Source of the DNA: Bacteroidales bacterium
Lineage (GTDB): Bacteria > Bacteroidota > Bacteroidia > Bacteroidales > Tenuifilaceae
Assembly: GCA_013141385.1 (NCBI GenBank)
Contig: JABFRB010000014.1
Location: 248,001 to 312,000 of the forward strand
Reading direction: 5' to 3'
Length of the DNA stretch: 64,000 bases
Each line of letters starts with the position of its first letter. Within the stretch, counting starts at the first letter, position 1. This document shows, piece after piece, positions 24,092 to 33,517 of the stretch. A model generated the notes under the pieces. That model was given only the letters and a program-made list of their open reading frames with translations, searched no databases and was not told where the DNA came from. The translations under genes were made by a program, and so were the position numbers.

Positions 24092-24787
24092 ATGAAAAGC
24101 ATAGTTGAAACCGATAGCGATTTTATTTGTGACATTCAGGCTCCATGTTTCCAAATGCTATCGCAGGATGAGGTTGAACTCGTTAGGGCTAGTAAAACAC
24201 AGGTACTTTTTCGAAAAGGAGATAATCTCACCAAACAGGGTGCTTTTGCTTCGTATGTTCTATTCGTAATAAATGGTTTAGCAAAACAATATCTAGAGGG
24301 TGATAGTACAAAATACTTTAATCTTAGAATTATTAGGCCAGGTGAATTTGTTGGACTTTCGGCTGTTTTTACTAAGAATAGGTTTAACTATTCATCTGTT
24401 GCATTAACAGATTGTCAGGTCTTTTTAGTGGAGAAGGATGCAATTGAGAAGGTTATAAAGCAAAATGGCCTTTTTGGGTTTAACATTATTAAAAGATACT
24501 GTGAGCAAAATTCAAACATGTACGATACTGTTCGCAACATTATCTATAAACAGATGAACGGACGAATGGCTGACACGCTGCTCTATCTAGATGCTTTAAA
24601 ATCTGACAATGCTGACATTTTCCAACTCCTATCACGCAAAGATATTGCTGATTTTGCTGATATTTCGACCGAGAGTGCCGTCAAACTGCTGAAAAGTTTT
24701 GAGAAGGACGGTTTAATAAAACTCAATGAAAAGGATATTGTACTAATGAACCATGAGGCTTTAATGGAAATAAGTAAAAGGGGCTAA
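24092..24787 (+). CDS. Crp/Fnr-family transcriptional regulator
   Basis: The 231-aa protein has an N-terminal cyclic-nucleotide-binding-like beta barrel (TQVLFRKGDNLTKQGAFASYVLFVINGLAKQY ... RPGEFVGLSAVF), a dimer helix, and a C-terminal winged helix (LSRKDIADFADISTESAVKLLKSFEKDGLI). It lacks the N-terminal four-cysteine pattern of a classical FNR Fe-S cluster, though Cys residues near 10 and 16 exist. It is divergent to the redox operon with 201 bases between the start codons, so it probably controls that operon in response to redox, oxygen or a small molecule. Confidence 0.9.
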   Translation: MKSIVETDSDFICDIQAPCFQMLSQDEVELVRASKTQVLFRKGDNLTKQGAFASYVLFVINGLAKQYLEGDSTKYFNLRIIRPGEFVGLSAVFTKNRFNYSSVALTDCQVFLVEKDAIEKVIKQNGLFGFNIIKRYCEQNSNMYDTVRNIIYKQMNGRMADTLLYLDALKSDNADIFQLLSRKDIADFADISTESAVKLLKSFEKDGLIKLNEKDIVLMNHEALMEISKRG

Positions 24788-24962
24788 CAACCATTTCTTT
24801 ACATAAACAAATGGCTCTAGTTTAGTATAGCGTTGCAACTTTGTTTTAGTGATGCTTTGTGACTTTGCGCCTTAGTGGCAAATCTTTTTTTAGCCACAAA
24901 ACCTCTAAAACACGAAGGAAGCACTAAGATTTAAACGCCAATTTAAACTACAGCCAAACAAA

Positions 24963-25562
24963 TTATTTTTTTGCCACCAATAAAAATACAGGAAAATTCT
25001 TATTCGGTTCTCGTTTAATTTCAAAGCAAGTCTTAAATGCAATATTGTTAAATCCTATATCCTTAAGGTATTTGGCGAGAGTATTTGGATCAAATCCTAA
25101 ATGAACAATAACATCAGGCCCATGAAACGAGCCATCTTCAGTATATAAATCAGCTATTGCTAAATATCCACCATTATTTAGCATATCATAAAACTTATGG
25201 AGAATTACCTCAACTTCATTTACATGATGAAGAACCATTTGGTTGTAAATAATATCAAATTTCTCAGGGTAATCATTGTGTTCCAAGTCAAAACATAGCG
25301 GTTTTACATGAGCGGCTTCATAAAACTCCACCTTTTCCTTACAAACGTTAATCATTTCTTGAGAATTATCCATAAGGGTAATTGCCGAGAGTTTATCTTT
25401 TAGCAGGAAACTTAACAAACCTGTACCTGCCCCATATTCCAGTGCTTTCATAGAATGACGAAGCGGTACTAATTTTTCAAGTTCAATGGCAACTGCTACT
25501 GAACGATCTATATGAATTTTATCCTTGTCCCATTCACGAGCACGGGAATCGAAACTACTCAT
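24963..25562 (-). CDS. Class I SAM-dependent methyltransferase
   Basis: The 199-aa protein has the SAM-binding motif ALEYGAGTGLLSF, motif II ITLMDNSQEMI, YNQMVLHHVNEVE and GGYLAIADLY. It is a small-molecule methyltransferase type with no clear substrate domain. It lies 63 bases downstream of a NifX-like gene on the same strand, so the two are probably co-transcribed. Confidence 0.85.
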   Translation of the reverse strand: MSSFDSRAREWDKDKIHIDRSVAVAIELEKLVPLRHSMKALEYGAGTGLLSFLLKDKLSAITLMDNSQEMINVCKEKVEFYEAAHVKPLCFDLEHNDYPEKFDIIYNQMVLHHVNEVEVILHKFYDMLNNGGYLAIADLYTEDGSFHGPDVIVHLGFDPNTLAKYLKDIGFNNIAFKTCFEIKREPNKNFPVFLLVAKK

Positions 25563-25625
25563 TGATTTACTTTATGGTTATTATTTTTGCTATAAAATTA
25601 CAAAACAAATTTGCATCGCCTTTTA

Positions 25626-26003
25626 TCAATGATTACACTGGTGCCCTTCGGCTTCATGATCGTGGTGATGACAGCCAACACCTGAATCACCAACATTACC
25701 CTGTAAGAAAGATTCTGCGGCTATTTTTACATCACCAGAACAACCACGATATACTGAAATCCCATGATGGTTTAACACATTCAATGCACCATCGCCCATG
25801 TTTCCAGCAAGCATCACGCTAACTCCTTTTTCTCGTAAAGTGGCTGCAATATCACTTTTGCAACCACAACCTTGCGGTGAGGGCATTACTTCGGAGCTAA
25901 TAATTTTCTTGTTTTCATCAGTGCTAAAAATCGTATAAGCATCACAATGGCCAAAATGGCTATCAACCATGTTTCCTCTTGTTGGAACCGCAATTTTCAA
26001 CAT
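25626..26003 (-). CDS. NifX/NifB-type cofactor-binding domain protein with His/Cys-rich tail
   Basis: The 125-aa protein belongs to the dinitrogenase iron-molybdenum cofactor-binding fold: IAVPTRGNMVDSHFGHCDAY, GCGCKSDIAATLREKGVSVMLAGNMGDGALN and GISVYRGCSGDV. It ends in a metal-binding tail, GVGCHHHDHEAEGHQCNH. In genomes without nitrogenase such proteins are thought to handle Fe-S or other metal clusters. No nif genes are seen here. It shares an operon with the methyltransferase. Confidence 0.9.
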   Translation of the reverse strand: MLKIAVPTRGNMVDSHFGHCDAYTIFSTDENKKIISSEVMPSPQGCGCKSDIAATLREKGVSVMLAGNMGDGALNVLNHHGISVYRGCSGDVKIAAESFLQGNVGDSGVGCHHHDHEAEGHQCNH

Positions 26004-26347
26004 TTTATTAAGATTTATTATTTTACTTGCTAGTAATTATTAATGATTGACAACATACTACAACCGATTTTGTTTTTACGAAAATTCAAATACTGTCTCT
26101 CAGTAATTGCTGTTATAATAAAAGAATCCACTAATTCCTCCGAAAAGATTCAACTTCTCCCAAAAAGATCATAAAATATTTGGAAGGCTTTTTCATGAAA
26201 TTATTTTCCACAATAATACTGCATTAGTTATGCTATCGCTTACCCTTGCAAGTTAGTTATTGCTTAGTATTATTTATCTTCAATTGAAAACTTAGTTTTA
26301 TAACTTAAAGTTATGAAGTATATTAGCACCACTTAAAAATTTGTGCA
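26004..26347. other. Divergent intergenic region with a short palindrome
   Basis: This 344-bp gap separates the minus-strand NifX gene from the plus-strand cysteine-synthase gene. It contains a perfect palindrome ATAACTT-A-AAGTTAT at 26300-26314, 34 bases before the plus-strand ATG and therefore possibly an operator. No other gene, RNA or repeat is visible. Confidence 0.4.
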
Positions 26348-27457
26348 ATGGAAGATAGCTTACTAATGAGGATTAAGGGTCTATCAAGCTTAATTGGGAA
26401 CACACCATTACTAGCCATTGAATTTAAATATAAAGGTCAATTAAGAAAACTTTATGCAAAGGCTGAAAATCTTAATATGACAGGAAGCATAAAAGATAGA
26501 ATGGCTTATCACATTCTAAATGAATCAATTAAAAATGGTGAATTAAAGTCTGGTATGCCTATAATTGAGGCCACAAGCGGGAATACTGGCATATCTTTTT
26601 CGGCAATAGGTAGAGCCCTTGGGCATCCTGTAACTATTTTTATGCCCGATTGGATGAGTTCGGAGAGGATTAATCTGATAAAAAGTTTTGGAGCAACAAT
26701 TAATCTTGTTAGCAAAGAAGAGGGTGGTTTTCTTGGTAGTATTGAAGCAGCGAATAACCTAGCTGCATCCATTGGTGGATTTCTCCCCAGACAATTCGCA
26801 AACAATGACAATTCTGAGGCACACTATCTTTCCACTGGTCCAGAAATTTGGTGGCAACTCAAATATCGACACTTAAAACCCGACGCATTTGTTGCGGGTG
26901 TTGGTACAGGTGGAACAGTTATGGGCATTGGCAAGTTTTTAAAGGAACAGAATCCAGATATTAAAATCCACCCTTTAGAGCCTGCAAACTCTCCAACCCT
27001 TTCAACTGGATACAAAGTTGGAAAACACAGAATTCAAGGTATCTCTGATGAATTTATACCAGCCATTGTTGAACTCGATAAACTTGACTCAATTGTTGAG
27101 GTTGATGATGGTGATGGAATAATTATGGCACAAAAACTCGCCAGTATGGGGATTGCTGTAGGAATTTCCTCTGGTGCAAATTTCATTGGTGCACTAAAAA
27201 TTCAGAATGAATTAGGAGCAAATTCTGTTGTTGTTACAGTTTTCTCCGATGATAATAAAAAGTACCTAAGTACTGACTTAATGAAGCAAGAACCTGTTAA
27301 AGATGGATTCTACTCCTCAGATATTGAACTTATTGGATTCAAGGCGTTTAAAAGAGTTTGTCATACCTGTTGCAATCCGACCGATTGCGTAGAGGCAAAT
27401 TATTCAGACTCAGAAGATTCGTTTAAACTACCCTATTGTGCAAGAAGATCAAATTAG
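26348..27457 (+). CDS. PLP-dependent cysteine synthase-like enzyme with a Cys-rich tail
   Basis: The 369-aa fold-type II enzyme has [11 protein letters not shown], the PLP-lysine motif [11 protein letters not shown] (K49), the substrate loop [10 protein letters not shown], and the PLP-phosphate loop [15 protein letters not shown]. This matches cysteine synthase/cystathionine beta-synthase core enzymes. After the core comes an unusual extension from about residue 340 with [10 protein letters not shown] and a final CAR, a cluster that could bind metal or carry sulfur. It converges on a cysteine-desulfurase-like gene, so the pair may handle cysteine sulfur. Confidence 0.85.
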   Translation: MEDSLLMRIKGLSSLIGNTPLLAIEFKYKGQLRKLYAKAENLNMTGSIKDRMAYHILNESIKNGELKSGMPIIEATSGNTGISFSAIGRALGHPVTIFMPDWMSSERINLIKSFGATINLVSKEEGGFLGSIEAANNLAASIGGFLPRQFANNDNSEAHYLSTGPEIWWQLKYRHLKPDAFVAGVGTGGTVMGIGKFLKEQNPDIKIHPLEPANSPTLSTGYKVGKHRIQGISDEFIPAIVELDKLDSIVEVDDGDGIIMAQKLASMGIAVGISSGANFIGALKIQNELGANSVVVTVFSDDNKKYLSTDLMKQEPVKDGFYSSDIELIGFKAFKRVCHTCCNPTDCVEANYSDSEDSFKLPYCARRSN

Positions 27458-27470
27458 GGTTAAATCATTT

Positions 27471-28934
27471 TTAATCGAATTCAAATATTCTATCAATGCT
27501 GGGATTTGAAAAATTTTCAGGTGTGCTATTATGGTGAAACTCATTGATATTACTATGATAGTGATAATCCTTTGCCCATTCAGTATGATTTAGTGCGATT
27601 TGATGAATGGCATCAGCAATAAATTCAACCTCTTTATTGGTTGTAGTTGGGTGAATTGACCACCGGATCCATCCTGGTTTTTTGGAAAGATCCCCTGTAT
27701 TAATCAAACAGGTAATCTCATCTGATTGCTCTTTTGTTACGCTAAGTAGGAAATGACCATAGGTTCCAGCGCATACACAGCCACCCCTAACCTGCACACC
27801 AAACCTATCGCTAAGCATTTTTGTTAAAAGATTATAATGAACATCTTCTATATATAGCGAAATTGCACCAATGCGATTCCTATCATTCTTTGCTAAAATT
27901 TTAACCTCTGGAGTTTTATCTAACTTTTTAAAAGCTAATTCTATTAGTTCTTGCTCCCTCCTATGGATATTCTCAACACCCATCCTCTCCTTGAGTTTTA
28001 TTGATAGTGCAGCTCGAATGGTTTCAAGAAAACCGGGCGTTCCCCCATCCTCTCGTTGTTCAATGTTATCGATATATTTATATTCACCCCAAGGATTTGT
28101 CCAATCAACCGTTCCTCCTCCGGGTTGATCGGGTACCAAGTTGTGGTAAAGCGAAGAATCAAATATCATAATTCCCGATGAACCAGGGCCACCCAAGAAC
28201 TTATGAGGTGAGAAAAAAACGGCATCAAGTTTTTCCATAGGATCTTCCGGATGCATATTCATCTCAACATAAGGTGCTGAAGCTGCAAAATCGACAAAAC
28301 ACAATCCCTGCTCTTCATGCATAACTTTTGCTAGTTTATGGTAAGGAGTAATTATACCAGTTACATTGCTACATGCACTAAATGATCCAATTTTTAAAGG
28401 TCTATTTCGATATGGTTTAATTGCTTCTCTCAGTTTTTCAGGTGAGACAAGTAGATTTTCATCGGGCTCTACAACAACAACTTCGGCCGTGGTTTCGTAC
28501 CAAGACGTTTGATTAGAGTGATGCTCCATGTGGGTTACAAAAACTATTGGTCTTTCCTCAGGGCTTTTGAATACAATCCCCTTATTCTTTAATCCTAAAA
28601 TCCTTTGAAATTTATTTACAACGGCAGTCATCCCAAAACCACAAGATATTATTACATCACTTGGACCTGCATTAACATGTTTCTTAATAAGTTTTTGAGC
28701 TAAATGGTATGAATCAGTCATAAACTTTCCAGTTTCGCTGCTCTCGGTATGAGTGTTGGCTACCATTGGACCAAACTGATTGAGCATCTTTTCCTCAATT
28801 GGACGATATAGCCTACCACTCGCAATCCAATCGGCATAAATCAACTTCTTTAACCCATAAGGTGATTCATAACAGGCATCAATTCCAATAATTCCTTCAC
28901 GAAATTGGTTGAAATACTTCTCCAGTTCACTCAT
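27471..28934 (-). CDS. Class V aminotransferase (cysteine desulfurase/selenocysteine lyase-like)
   Basis: The 487-aa fold-type I PLP enzyme has YADWIASGRLYRPIEEKM, ISCGFGMTAVVNKFQ, HMEHHSNQTSWYE, FVDFAASAPYVEM, and the PLP-lysine loop FFSPHKFLGGPGSSGIMIF. The segment RGGCVCAGTYGHFLL carries cysteines where desulfurases have their catalytic loop. It is longer than SufS (about 400 aa). It stops 14 bases from the convergent cysteine synthase-like gene. Desulfurase activity is likely but not proven; other lyase or epimerase roles are possible. Confidence 0.82.
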   Translation of the reverse strand: MSELEKYFNQFREGIIGIDACYESPYGLKKLIYADWIASGRLYRPIEEKMLNQFGPMVANTHTESSETGKFMTDSYHLAQKLIKKHVNAGPSDVIISCGFGMTAVVNKFQRILGLKNKGIVFKSPEERPIVFVTHMEHHSNQTSWYETTAEVVVVEPDENLLVSPEKLREAIKPYRNRPLKIGSFSACSNVTGIITPYHKLAKVMHEEQGLCFVDFAASAPYVEMNMHPEDPMEKLDAVFFSPHKFLGGPGSSGIMIFDSSLYHNLVPDQPGGGTVDWTNPWGEYKYIDNIEQREDGGTPGFLETIRAALSIKLKERMGVENIHRREQELIELAFKKLDKTPEVKILAKNDRNRIGAISLYIEDVHYNLLTKMLSDRFGVQVRGGCVCAGTYGHFLLSVTKEQSDEITCLINTGDLSKKPGWIRWSIHPTTTNKEVEFIADAIHQIALNHTEWAKDYHYHSNINEFHHNSTPENFSNPSIDRIFEFD

Positions 28935-29029
28935 CGCTTTAATAAATTCTTAATGTTTCAAAAACAGGTCGAAAGTATATAAAAAAATAGATATACAGAT
29001 ATGATAGAAATCAGATTTGTTATTAAACA

Positions 29030-29485
29030 TCAATCTGCTATATCCTGATAGTAGGGAATTGAATCGAGATTAATAGTAAGTTTTTTTTCAAAATCTATTT
29101 TAACACAAAAATGTACTAACCCATTAGTAATAATCAGTATTGGCGCTTTTAGCAAAATGTTATACCTTGAAATTTGTTGAATTACGTTTTGGTTTATTTG
29201 AACTTCAGGGGCTTTACACTCAACCACTACAAGTGGTTTTCCCTGAGAGTTGAATACAACAATATCGGCTCTATGCTTAACATTATTTATTTCCAAAGGA
29301 TGTTCAACTATTATTAATCCTTTTGGAAATTTCCTGTCGGAAACAAGGTAGTTAATAAAATGTTGACGAACCCACTCCTCCGGGATTAATGCAATATATT
29401 TTTTCCGGATTTCATCGAAAATCTGTAATTGTCCATCAACGGTTCTCGTTTTCGTTGGATATTCAGGCAAATTTAACTTCACCAT
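29030..29485 (-). CDS. HsdR N-terminal domain protein (PD-(D/E)XK fold)
   Basis: The 151-aa protein has RKKYIALIPEEWVRQHFINYL, VEHPLEINNVKHRADIVVFN and PLVVVECKAPE, the D...E-x-K core of type I restriction R-subunit N-terminal nuclease domains. It lacks helicase domains, so it is not a complete restriction enzyme. It lies divergent to AMP nucleosidase and holA, an association I recall as common in Bacteroidota and consistent with a housekeeping DNA role. The function is not established. Confidence 0.82.
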   Translation of the reverse strand: MVKLNLPEYPTKTRTVDGQLQIFDEIRKKYIALIPEEWVRQHFINYLVSDRKFPKGLIIVEHPLEINNVKHRADIVVFNSQGKPLVVVECKAPEVQINQNVIQQISRYNILLKAPILIITNGLVHFCVKIDFEKKLTINLDSIPYYQDIAD

Positions 29486-29644
29486 TAATTTAATTTATAT
29501 TTACAAAAATGATAAATAAGTTTAACTTTAAATAAAGTATAGGTAATAGTTTTTGTATTATTTTTCGAAAAGATGATAAGGACTATCGACTTTTTATGGA
29601 TGTTCATTTTCCGAACGTCGTAATCTTCATCCTAACTTATACTT

Positions 29645-29674
29645 TTTGTGAGTACCGAAAAAAGAGTATTTTTG
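29645..29674 (+). promoter_or_regulatory. Bacteroidota-type promoter for AMP nucleosidase
   Basis: TTTG (29645-29648) and TATTTTTG (29667-29674) match the -33 TTTG and -7 TAnnTTTG elements with an 18-base spacer, one base shorter than usual. The ATG at 29694 follows 19 bases later. Confidence 0.45.
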
Positions 29675-29693
29675 CCCAAACTTGAATATACAT

Positions 29694-30464
29694 ATGAAGA
29701 CGAAAGAAGAAATTACTGCAAACTGGCTAACCCGATATACCGGGCAAGAACTCAAGGATTTTGGCACTCATATCCTTTTAACCAATTTTAGGGGATATCT
29801 GGAATATTTTGCAAAGTTTTGTAATGTTGAAATTGTTAATCCACTTGCAAATATGCCTTGTGCAACAGCAAATGGAATTACAATGATTGATTTTGGAATG
29901 GGCAGTCCTAATGCTGCCACAATCATGGATTTACTAAGCGCAGTATCGCCCAAAGCGGTTCTTTTTCTGGGCAAGTGCGGGGGATTAAAAAAGAAAAATG
30001 AAGTGGGAGATTTTGTACTGCCAATAGCGGCCATTCGCCACGAAGGAACATCTAACGATTATATGCCCCCTGAAATCCCAGCACTACCAGCGTTTAACCT
30101 ACAACGTGTAATTTCTTCAACAATTAGAAATCACAATAGAGATTACTGGTCTGGAACGGTACTAACTGCAAATCGTAGAGTTTGGGAGTATGATGAGGAG
30201 TTTAAAGAGTATCTTCGAAAAACTCGGGCAATGGCAATTGATATGGAAACTGCAACTATTTTTGTAGTTGGATTCTATAACGAAATCCCTTCTGGAGCTC
30301 TTTTACTTGTTACTGATCAACCTATGATTTCGGAGGGTGTTAAAACAGCCGAAAGCGATAAAAAAGTAACAAGTTTATTTGTTGAAGAACAGATACAAAT
30401 TGGAATTGAATCATTAACAAGACTTATTAATGATAGTGAATCGGTAAAACACCTTCGTTTCTAA
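29694..30464 (+). CDS. amn: AMP nucleosidase
   Basis: The 256-aa cytoplasmic enzyme hydrolyses AMP to adenine and ribose 5-phosphate. It has the nucleoside phosphorylase-like fold: IDFGMGSPNAATIMDLL, VLFLGKCGGLKKKNEVGDFVLPIAAIRHEGTSNDY, and AIDMETATIFVVGF. It is the short form typical of Bacteroidota, lacking the N-terminal regulatory domain of the E. coli enzyme. ATG 29694 is preferred; a TTG at 29682 would add four residues. holA follows after 12 bases. Confidence 0.9.
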   Translation: MKTKEEITANWLTRYTGQELKDFGTHILLTNFRGYLEYFAKFCNVEIVNPLANMPCATANGITMIDFGMGSPNAATIMDLLSAVSPKAVLFLGKCGGLKKKNEVGDFVLPIAAIRHEGTSNDYMPPEIPALPAFNLQRVISSTIRNHNRDYWSGTVLTANRRVWEYDEEFKEYLRKTRAMAIDMETATIFVVGFYNEIPSGALLLVTDQPMISEGVKTAESDKKVTSLFVEEQIQIGIESLTRLINDSESVKHLRF

Positions 30465-30476
30465 ACGTGTTGGCTA

Positions 30477-31520
30477 ATGGCAAAAAAGAAATCATCAATA
30501 GAGACCTACGCTGAAATAATTAACGAGCTAAAGAAAAAGATTTATAAACCTGTGTATTTTTTAACAGGTGATGAATCTTACTTTATTGATAAAATTGCTG
30601 ATTATATATCCGAATTCGTATTGGAGGAATCCGAAAAAGCATTCAACCAGTCAATTCTCTACGGGAAGGATGTTGATGCGCCTGCTGTAATCAACGCTGC
30701 CCGTAGATTTCCAATGATGTCTAATTATCAAGTAATTATTGTTAAAGAAGCACAGAATATTCGTAAACTCGAAGATCTGGAAATATATCTTAAAGCACCC
30801 CAAAAATCAACTATTCTAGTTATATGTCATAAACTAAAACAAGGAGACGCTAAGGGAAAATCTGAAAAAACTCGTAAGGTAATGGCTCTTGCCGACAAGA
30901 TTGGTGTTCTTTTCGAGTCAAAAAAACTTTATGATTATCAAATATCCGGGTGGATTACCCAGTACTTAGCCGAAAAAGGAATCACCATTCCTCCTGTTCC
31001 TGCAAATCTCCTAAACGAATACCTTGGCACCGATTTAAGTAAAATTGCCAATGAGCTTGACAAACTAATTATCACTTTACCGCCAGATGTTAAAAAGATT
31101 ACAGTTGAGCATATTGAAAGAAATATAGGCCTTAGTAAGGACTTCAACCGATTTGAACTCACCAAGTCTCTTGGCGAACGCAATATCTTGAAAGTAAATC
31201 GGATTGCCGACTACTTTTCTAAAAATCCTGCAAATAACCCTTTAACACTCTCGTTATCTTCAATTCATCAGTATTTCTTAAAAATTTTCAAATACCATTT
31301 TCTAAAAGACAAATCCAATGGTAATGTCTCTATTGAGTTAGGGGTTAACATTTTTTTTGTTGATGAGTACAAGAATGCTGCAAAAATTTACAATCCACGC
31401 AAGTGCGTTGAAATTTTTTCCATTCTTCGTGATTATGACTTAAGGGCAAAAGGATTAAATAACGATAGTACTGATGATGGAGAGCTTCTAAGAGAGGCTG
31501 TTTTTAAAATAATGCATTAA
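30477..31520 (+). CDS. holA: DNA polymerase III delta subunit
   Basis: The 347-aa clamp-loader subunit opens the beta clamp. It shows KPVYFLTGDESYFIDKIADYI near the N-terminus, VIIVKEAQNIRKLEDLEIYL, DLSKIANELDKLI and a helical C-terminal collar domain (LSLSSIHQYFLKIFKYHFL). Length and layout fit HolA. It lies 12 bases after AMP nucleosidase on the same strand. Confidence 0.92.
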   Translation: MAKKKSSIETYAEIINELKKKIYKPVYFLTGDESYFIDKIADYISEFVLEESEKAFNQSILYGKDVDAPAVINAARRFPMMSNYQVIIVKEAQNIRKLEDLEIYLKAPQKSTILVICHKLKQGDAKGKSEKTRKVMALADKIGVLFESKKLYDYQISGWITQYLAEKGITIPPVPANLLNEYLGTDLSKIANELDKLIITLPPDVKKITVEHIERNIGLSKDFNRFELTKSLGERNILKVNRIADYFSKNPANNPLTLSLSSIHQYFLKIFKYHFLKDKSNGNVSIELGVNIFFVDEYKNAAKIYNPRKCVEIFSILRDYDLRAKGLNNDSTDDGELLREAVFKIMH

Positions 31521-31570
31521 CAGTTACATAATCATCATCTTAAAATAAATCAAAAAAAAAAAAACTGGAA

Positions 31571-32194
31571 ATGACAATTTTCATCGTAGCAGCAACAGTC
31601 CTAATCTCCTTGGTCGCATTTTCGAATCAATCAGTGATGGACAAATTGCTTTTTAGTCCATATCGTACAATTCACAATAAAGAGTGGCACAGATTGTTAA
31701 CACATGGTTTTGTTCATGCCGATTATGTACACCTATTCATAAATATGTACGTATTGTATTCGTTTGGATCAGCCGTTGAATCGATATTTAAAAGCCTACA
31801 GTATTCAAGCATAATTCAGAGTTGGATATTACATTTCTCGGTACTATATTTTGGAGGAATAGTTATAGCCTCACTTACAACTTTAAAAAAACATAAGGAT
31901 AACATTTATTATCATAGTGTTGGAGCATCAGGAGCAGTGTCAGCAATAGTGTTCACATTTATCTTCTTTGCCCCATTAAGCAAACTCCTTTTTATGTTTA
32001 TTGTTCCAATTCCAGCAGTTGTTTTTGGAATATTATATCTTGCTTACACACATTATATGAGTAAAAAAGGAGGAGATTATATCAACCACGATGCTCACTT
32101 TGTAGGATCTGTTTTCGGATTTATTTATCCGCTACTTATAAATCCAAAATTAATAACAGTCTTTTTAGACGCATTTGGCATACACTTTAATTAA
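31571..32194 (+). CDS. Rhomboid-family intramembrane serine protease
   Basis: The 207-aa protein has about six hydrophobic helices. Motifs are [23 protein letters not shown], the catalytic serine in VGASGAVSA (Ser120), and the catalytic histidine in [13 protein letters not shown] (His176). It should cleave membrane proteins within the inner membrane. It is followed within 5 bases by the NUDIX gene. Confidence 0.9.
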   Translation: MTIFIVAATVLISLVAFSNQSVMDKLLFSPYRTIHNKEWHRLLTHGFVHADYVHLFINMYVLYSFGSAVESIFKSLQYSSIIQSWILHFSVLYFGGIVIASLTTLKKHKDNIYYHSVGASGAVSAIVFTFIFFAPLSKLLFMFIVPIPAVVFGILYLAYTHYMSKKGGDYINHDAHFVGSVFGFIYPLLINPKLITVFLDAFGIHFN

Positions 32195-32199
32195 TCTTG

Positions 32200-32622
32200 A
32201 TGGTTGAAGTTAAGTTACATATAACAGGTAAGGATTTTGGTCAATATCTTTTTGTGGTAATTGCTGCAAAATACAAAGGTAAATGGGTATGGGTAAAGCA
32301 TCGTGATAGAGATACTTGGGAAATCCCAGGTGGTCATATTGAAAAGGGTGAATCCGCAGATAATGCAGCTAGCAGAGAACTAATTGAAGAAACAGGAGCT
32401 GTTACTTTTACAATAAAAACCATTTGTGATTATTCAGTTAAAAAAAATGGTAAGGAGGGCGTTAGTAGGCTTTACCTTGCTTGTATTGATGAGATAGGCC
32501 CATTGCCAGAAAGCGAAATTTGCTGTGTCGATTTTTTTGATAACATCCCCAACAACATAACTTATCCTGATATTCAGCCAATTCTTTTTAATGAAGTTAT
32601 TAGCAAAGAATCAATTGCTTGA
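32200..32622 (+). CDS. NUDIX hydrolase
   Basis: The 140-aa protein carries a complete Nudix box G-x5-E-x7-R-E-x2-E-E-x-G (residues 45-67, [20 protein letters not shown]). Substrate is probably a nucleoside diphosphate derivative; the sequence does not say which. ATG 32200 is chosen over an in-frame TTG at 32197. Its 3' end is 13 bases before the next gene's preferred start. Confidence 0.88.
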   Translation: MVEVKLHITGKDFGQYLFVVIAAKYKGKWVWVKHRDRDTWEIPGGHIEKGESADNAASRELIEETGAVTFTIKTICDYSVKKNGKEGVSRLYLACIDEIGPLPESEICCVDFFDNIPNNITYPDIQPILFNEVISKESIA

Positions 32623-32635
32623 ATCTAGGTTTAAA

Positions 32636-33517
32636 ATGGTTACAAAAAGATATATATGGATTAATGGAAATATAATTAGTAGCGATACTCCTGTCATTTC
32701 ATCAAATAATCGCTCTTTTCTGTATGGCGATGGTCTTTTTGAAACAATCCATGCATTTGGTACCCAAGGAAGAAACTTAAATCTTCACCTTTCAAGGCTA
32801 AAAAGGGGAATGGGAATTCTTAATATTGAAACTCCTATTTTCCTTGATGAATCAATGCTTTCAAAGGAAATCACCCGTCTACTCAACAAGAACAGAATAT
32901 TTGGAAGCGCAAGGGTAAGGTTGACGGTTTACAGAAACGATGGAGGGAAATTTATACCATTAAATGATAGTGCGGGAATAGTAATTGAGGCAGAGCCTCT
33001 AGAACTAAAAATGTACGAATTAAATAGTAAGGGTTATACTATTGAAATATATCAGGATATTAAAAAGCCCATTAATGTTTTATCTTCAATTAAAAGTTGT
33101 AATTCTCTCTACTATATTCTTGCTGGAATTTATCAAAAAAATAACAATGTTAACGATTGCCTTCTGCTTAACGAACATGGTAGAATTGCAGAAGCAATTT
33201 CCTCGAATGTGTTTATAGTAAAGGGTGATAACATATACACACCTGCTAGTTCAGAGGGCTGCATCCCTGGCATAATGCGTGAAGTAATAATCAAGGTGAC
33301 TCCAACGCTTGGGATGAAGGTTAATAATCAGGTTGCAATTCCCGTTCAGGAACTTTTTGAATGCGATGAAGTATTTTTAACCAATGCGATAACAGGAATT
33401 AGATGGGTAGTGGCTTTTCGCCAACAGCGATATTTTAATAAATTAAGTAAGTTGCTAATGGAGGCTATTAATCGATATACATTCAAGGATCAATTTGACA
33501 TTGGATCTTCAGGGTAA
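32636..33517 (+). CDS. Class IV PLP aminotransferase (branched-chain aminotransferase/ADC lyase type)
   Basis: The 293-aa fold-type IV enzyme has YIWINGNIISSDTPVISSNNRSFLYGDGLFETI, a PLP-lysine in LSSIKSCNSLYY, NEHGRIAEAISSNVFIV and GCIPGIMREVI. It could be 4-amino-4-deoxychorismate lyase (folate synthesis) or a branched-chain or D-amino acid aminotransferase; the SSNVF and GIMRE motifs fit all of these. ATG 32636 is chosen because the upstream start would overlap the NUDIX gene. Its end overlaps the convergent AlgH-type gene by 28 bases. Confidence 0.85.
   Translation: MVTKRYIWINGNIISSDTPVISSNNRSFLYGDGLFETIHAFGTQGRNLNLHLSRLKRGMGILNIETPIFLDESMLSKEITRLLNKNRIFGSARVRLTVYRNDGGKFIPLNDSAGIVIEAEPLELKMYELNSKGYTIEIYQDIKKPINVLSSIKSCNSLYYILAGIYQKNNNVNDCLLLNEHGRIAEAISSNVFIVKGDNIYTPASSEGCIPGIMREVIIKVTPTLGMKVNNQVAIPVQELFECDEVFLTNAITGIRWVVAFRQQRYFNKLSKLLMEAINRYTFKDQFDIGSSG

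Noticed and set aside
24840-24930. Possible small RNA or repeat around the TTTGCGCCTTAGTGGC motif
   Set aside because: Only one copy is present in the window and no stable fold was evident by eye, so it is not listed as a feature.
25626-26003. Nitrogen-fixation locus suggested by the NifX-type domain
   Set aside because: No nifH, D, K, E, N or B genes are present; stand-alone NifX-like proteins are common in non-fixers.
29030-29485. A restriction-modification system
   Set aside because: Only an HsdR N-terminal domain is present; no helicase, methyltransferase or specificity subunit lies nearby.
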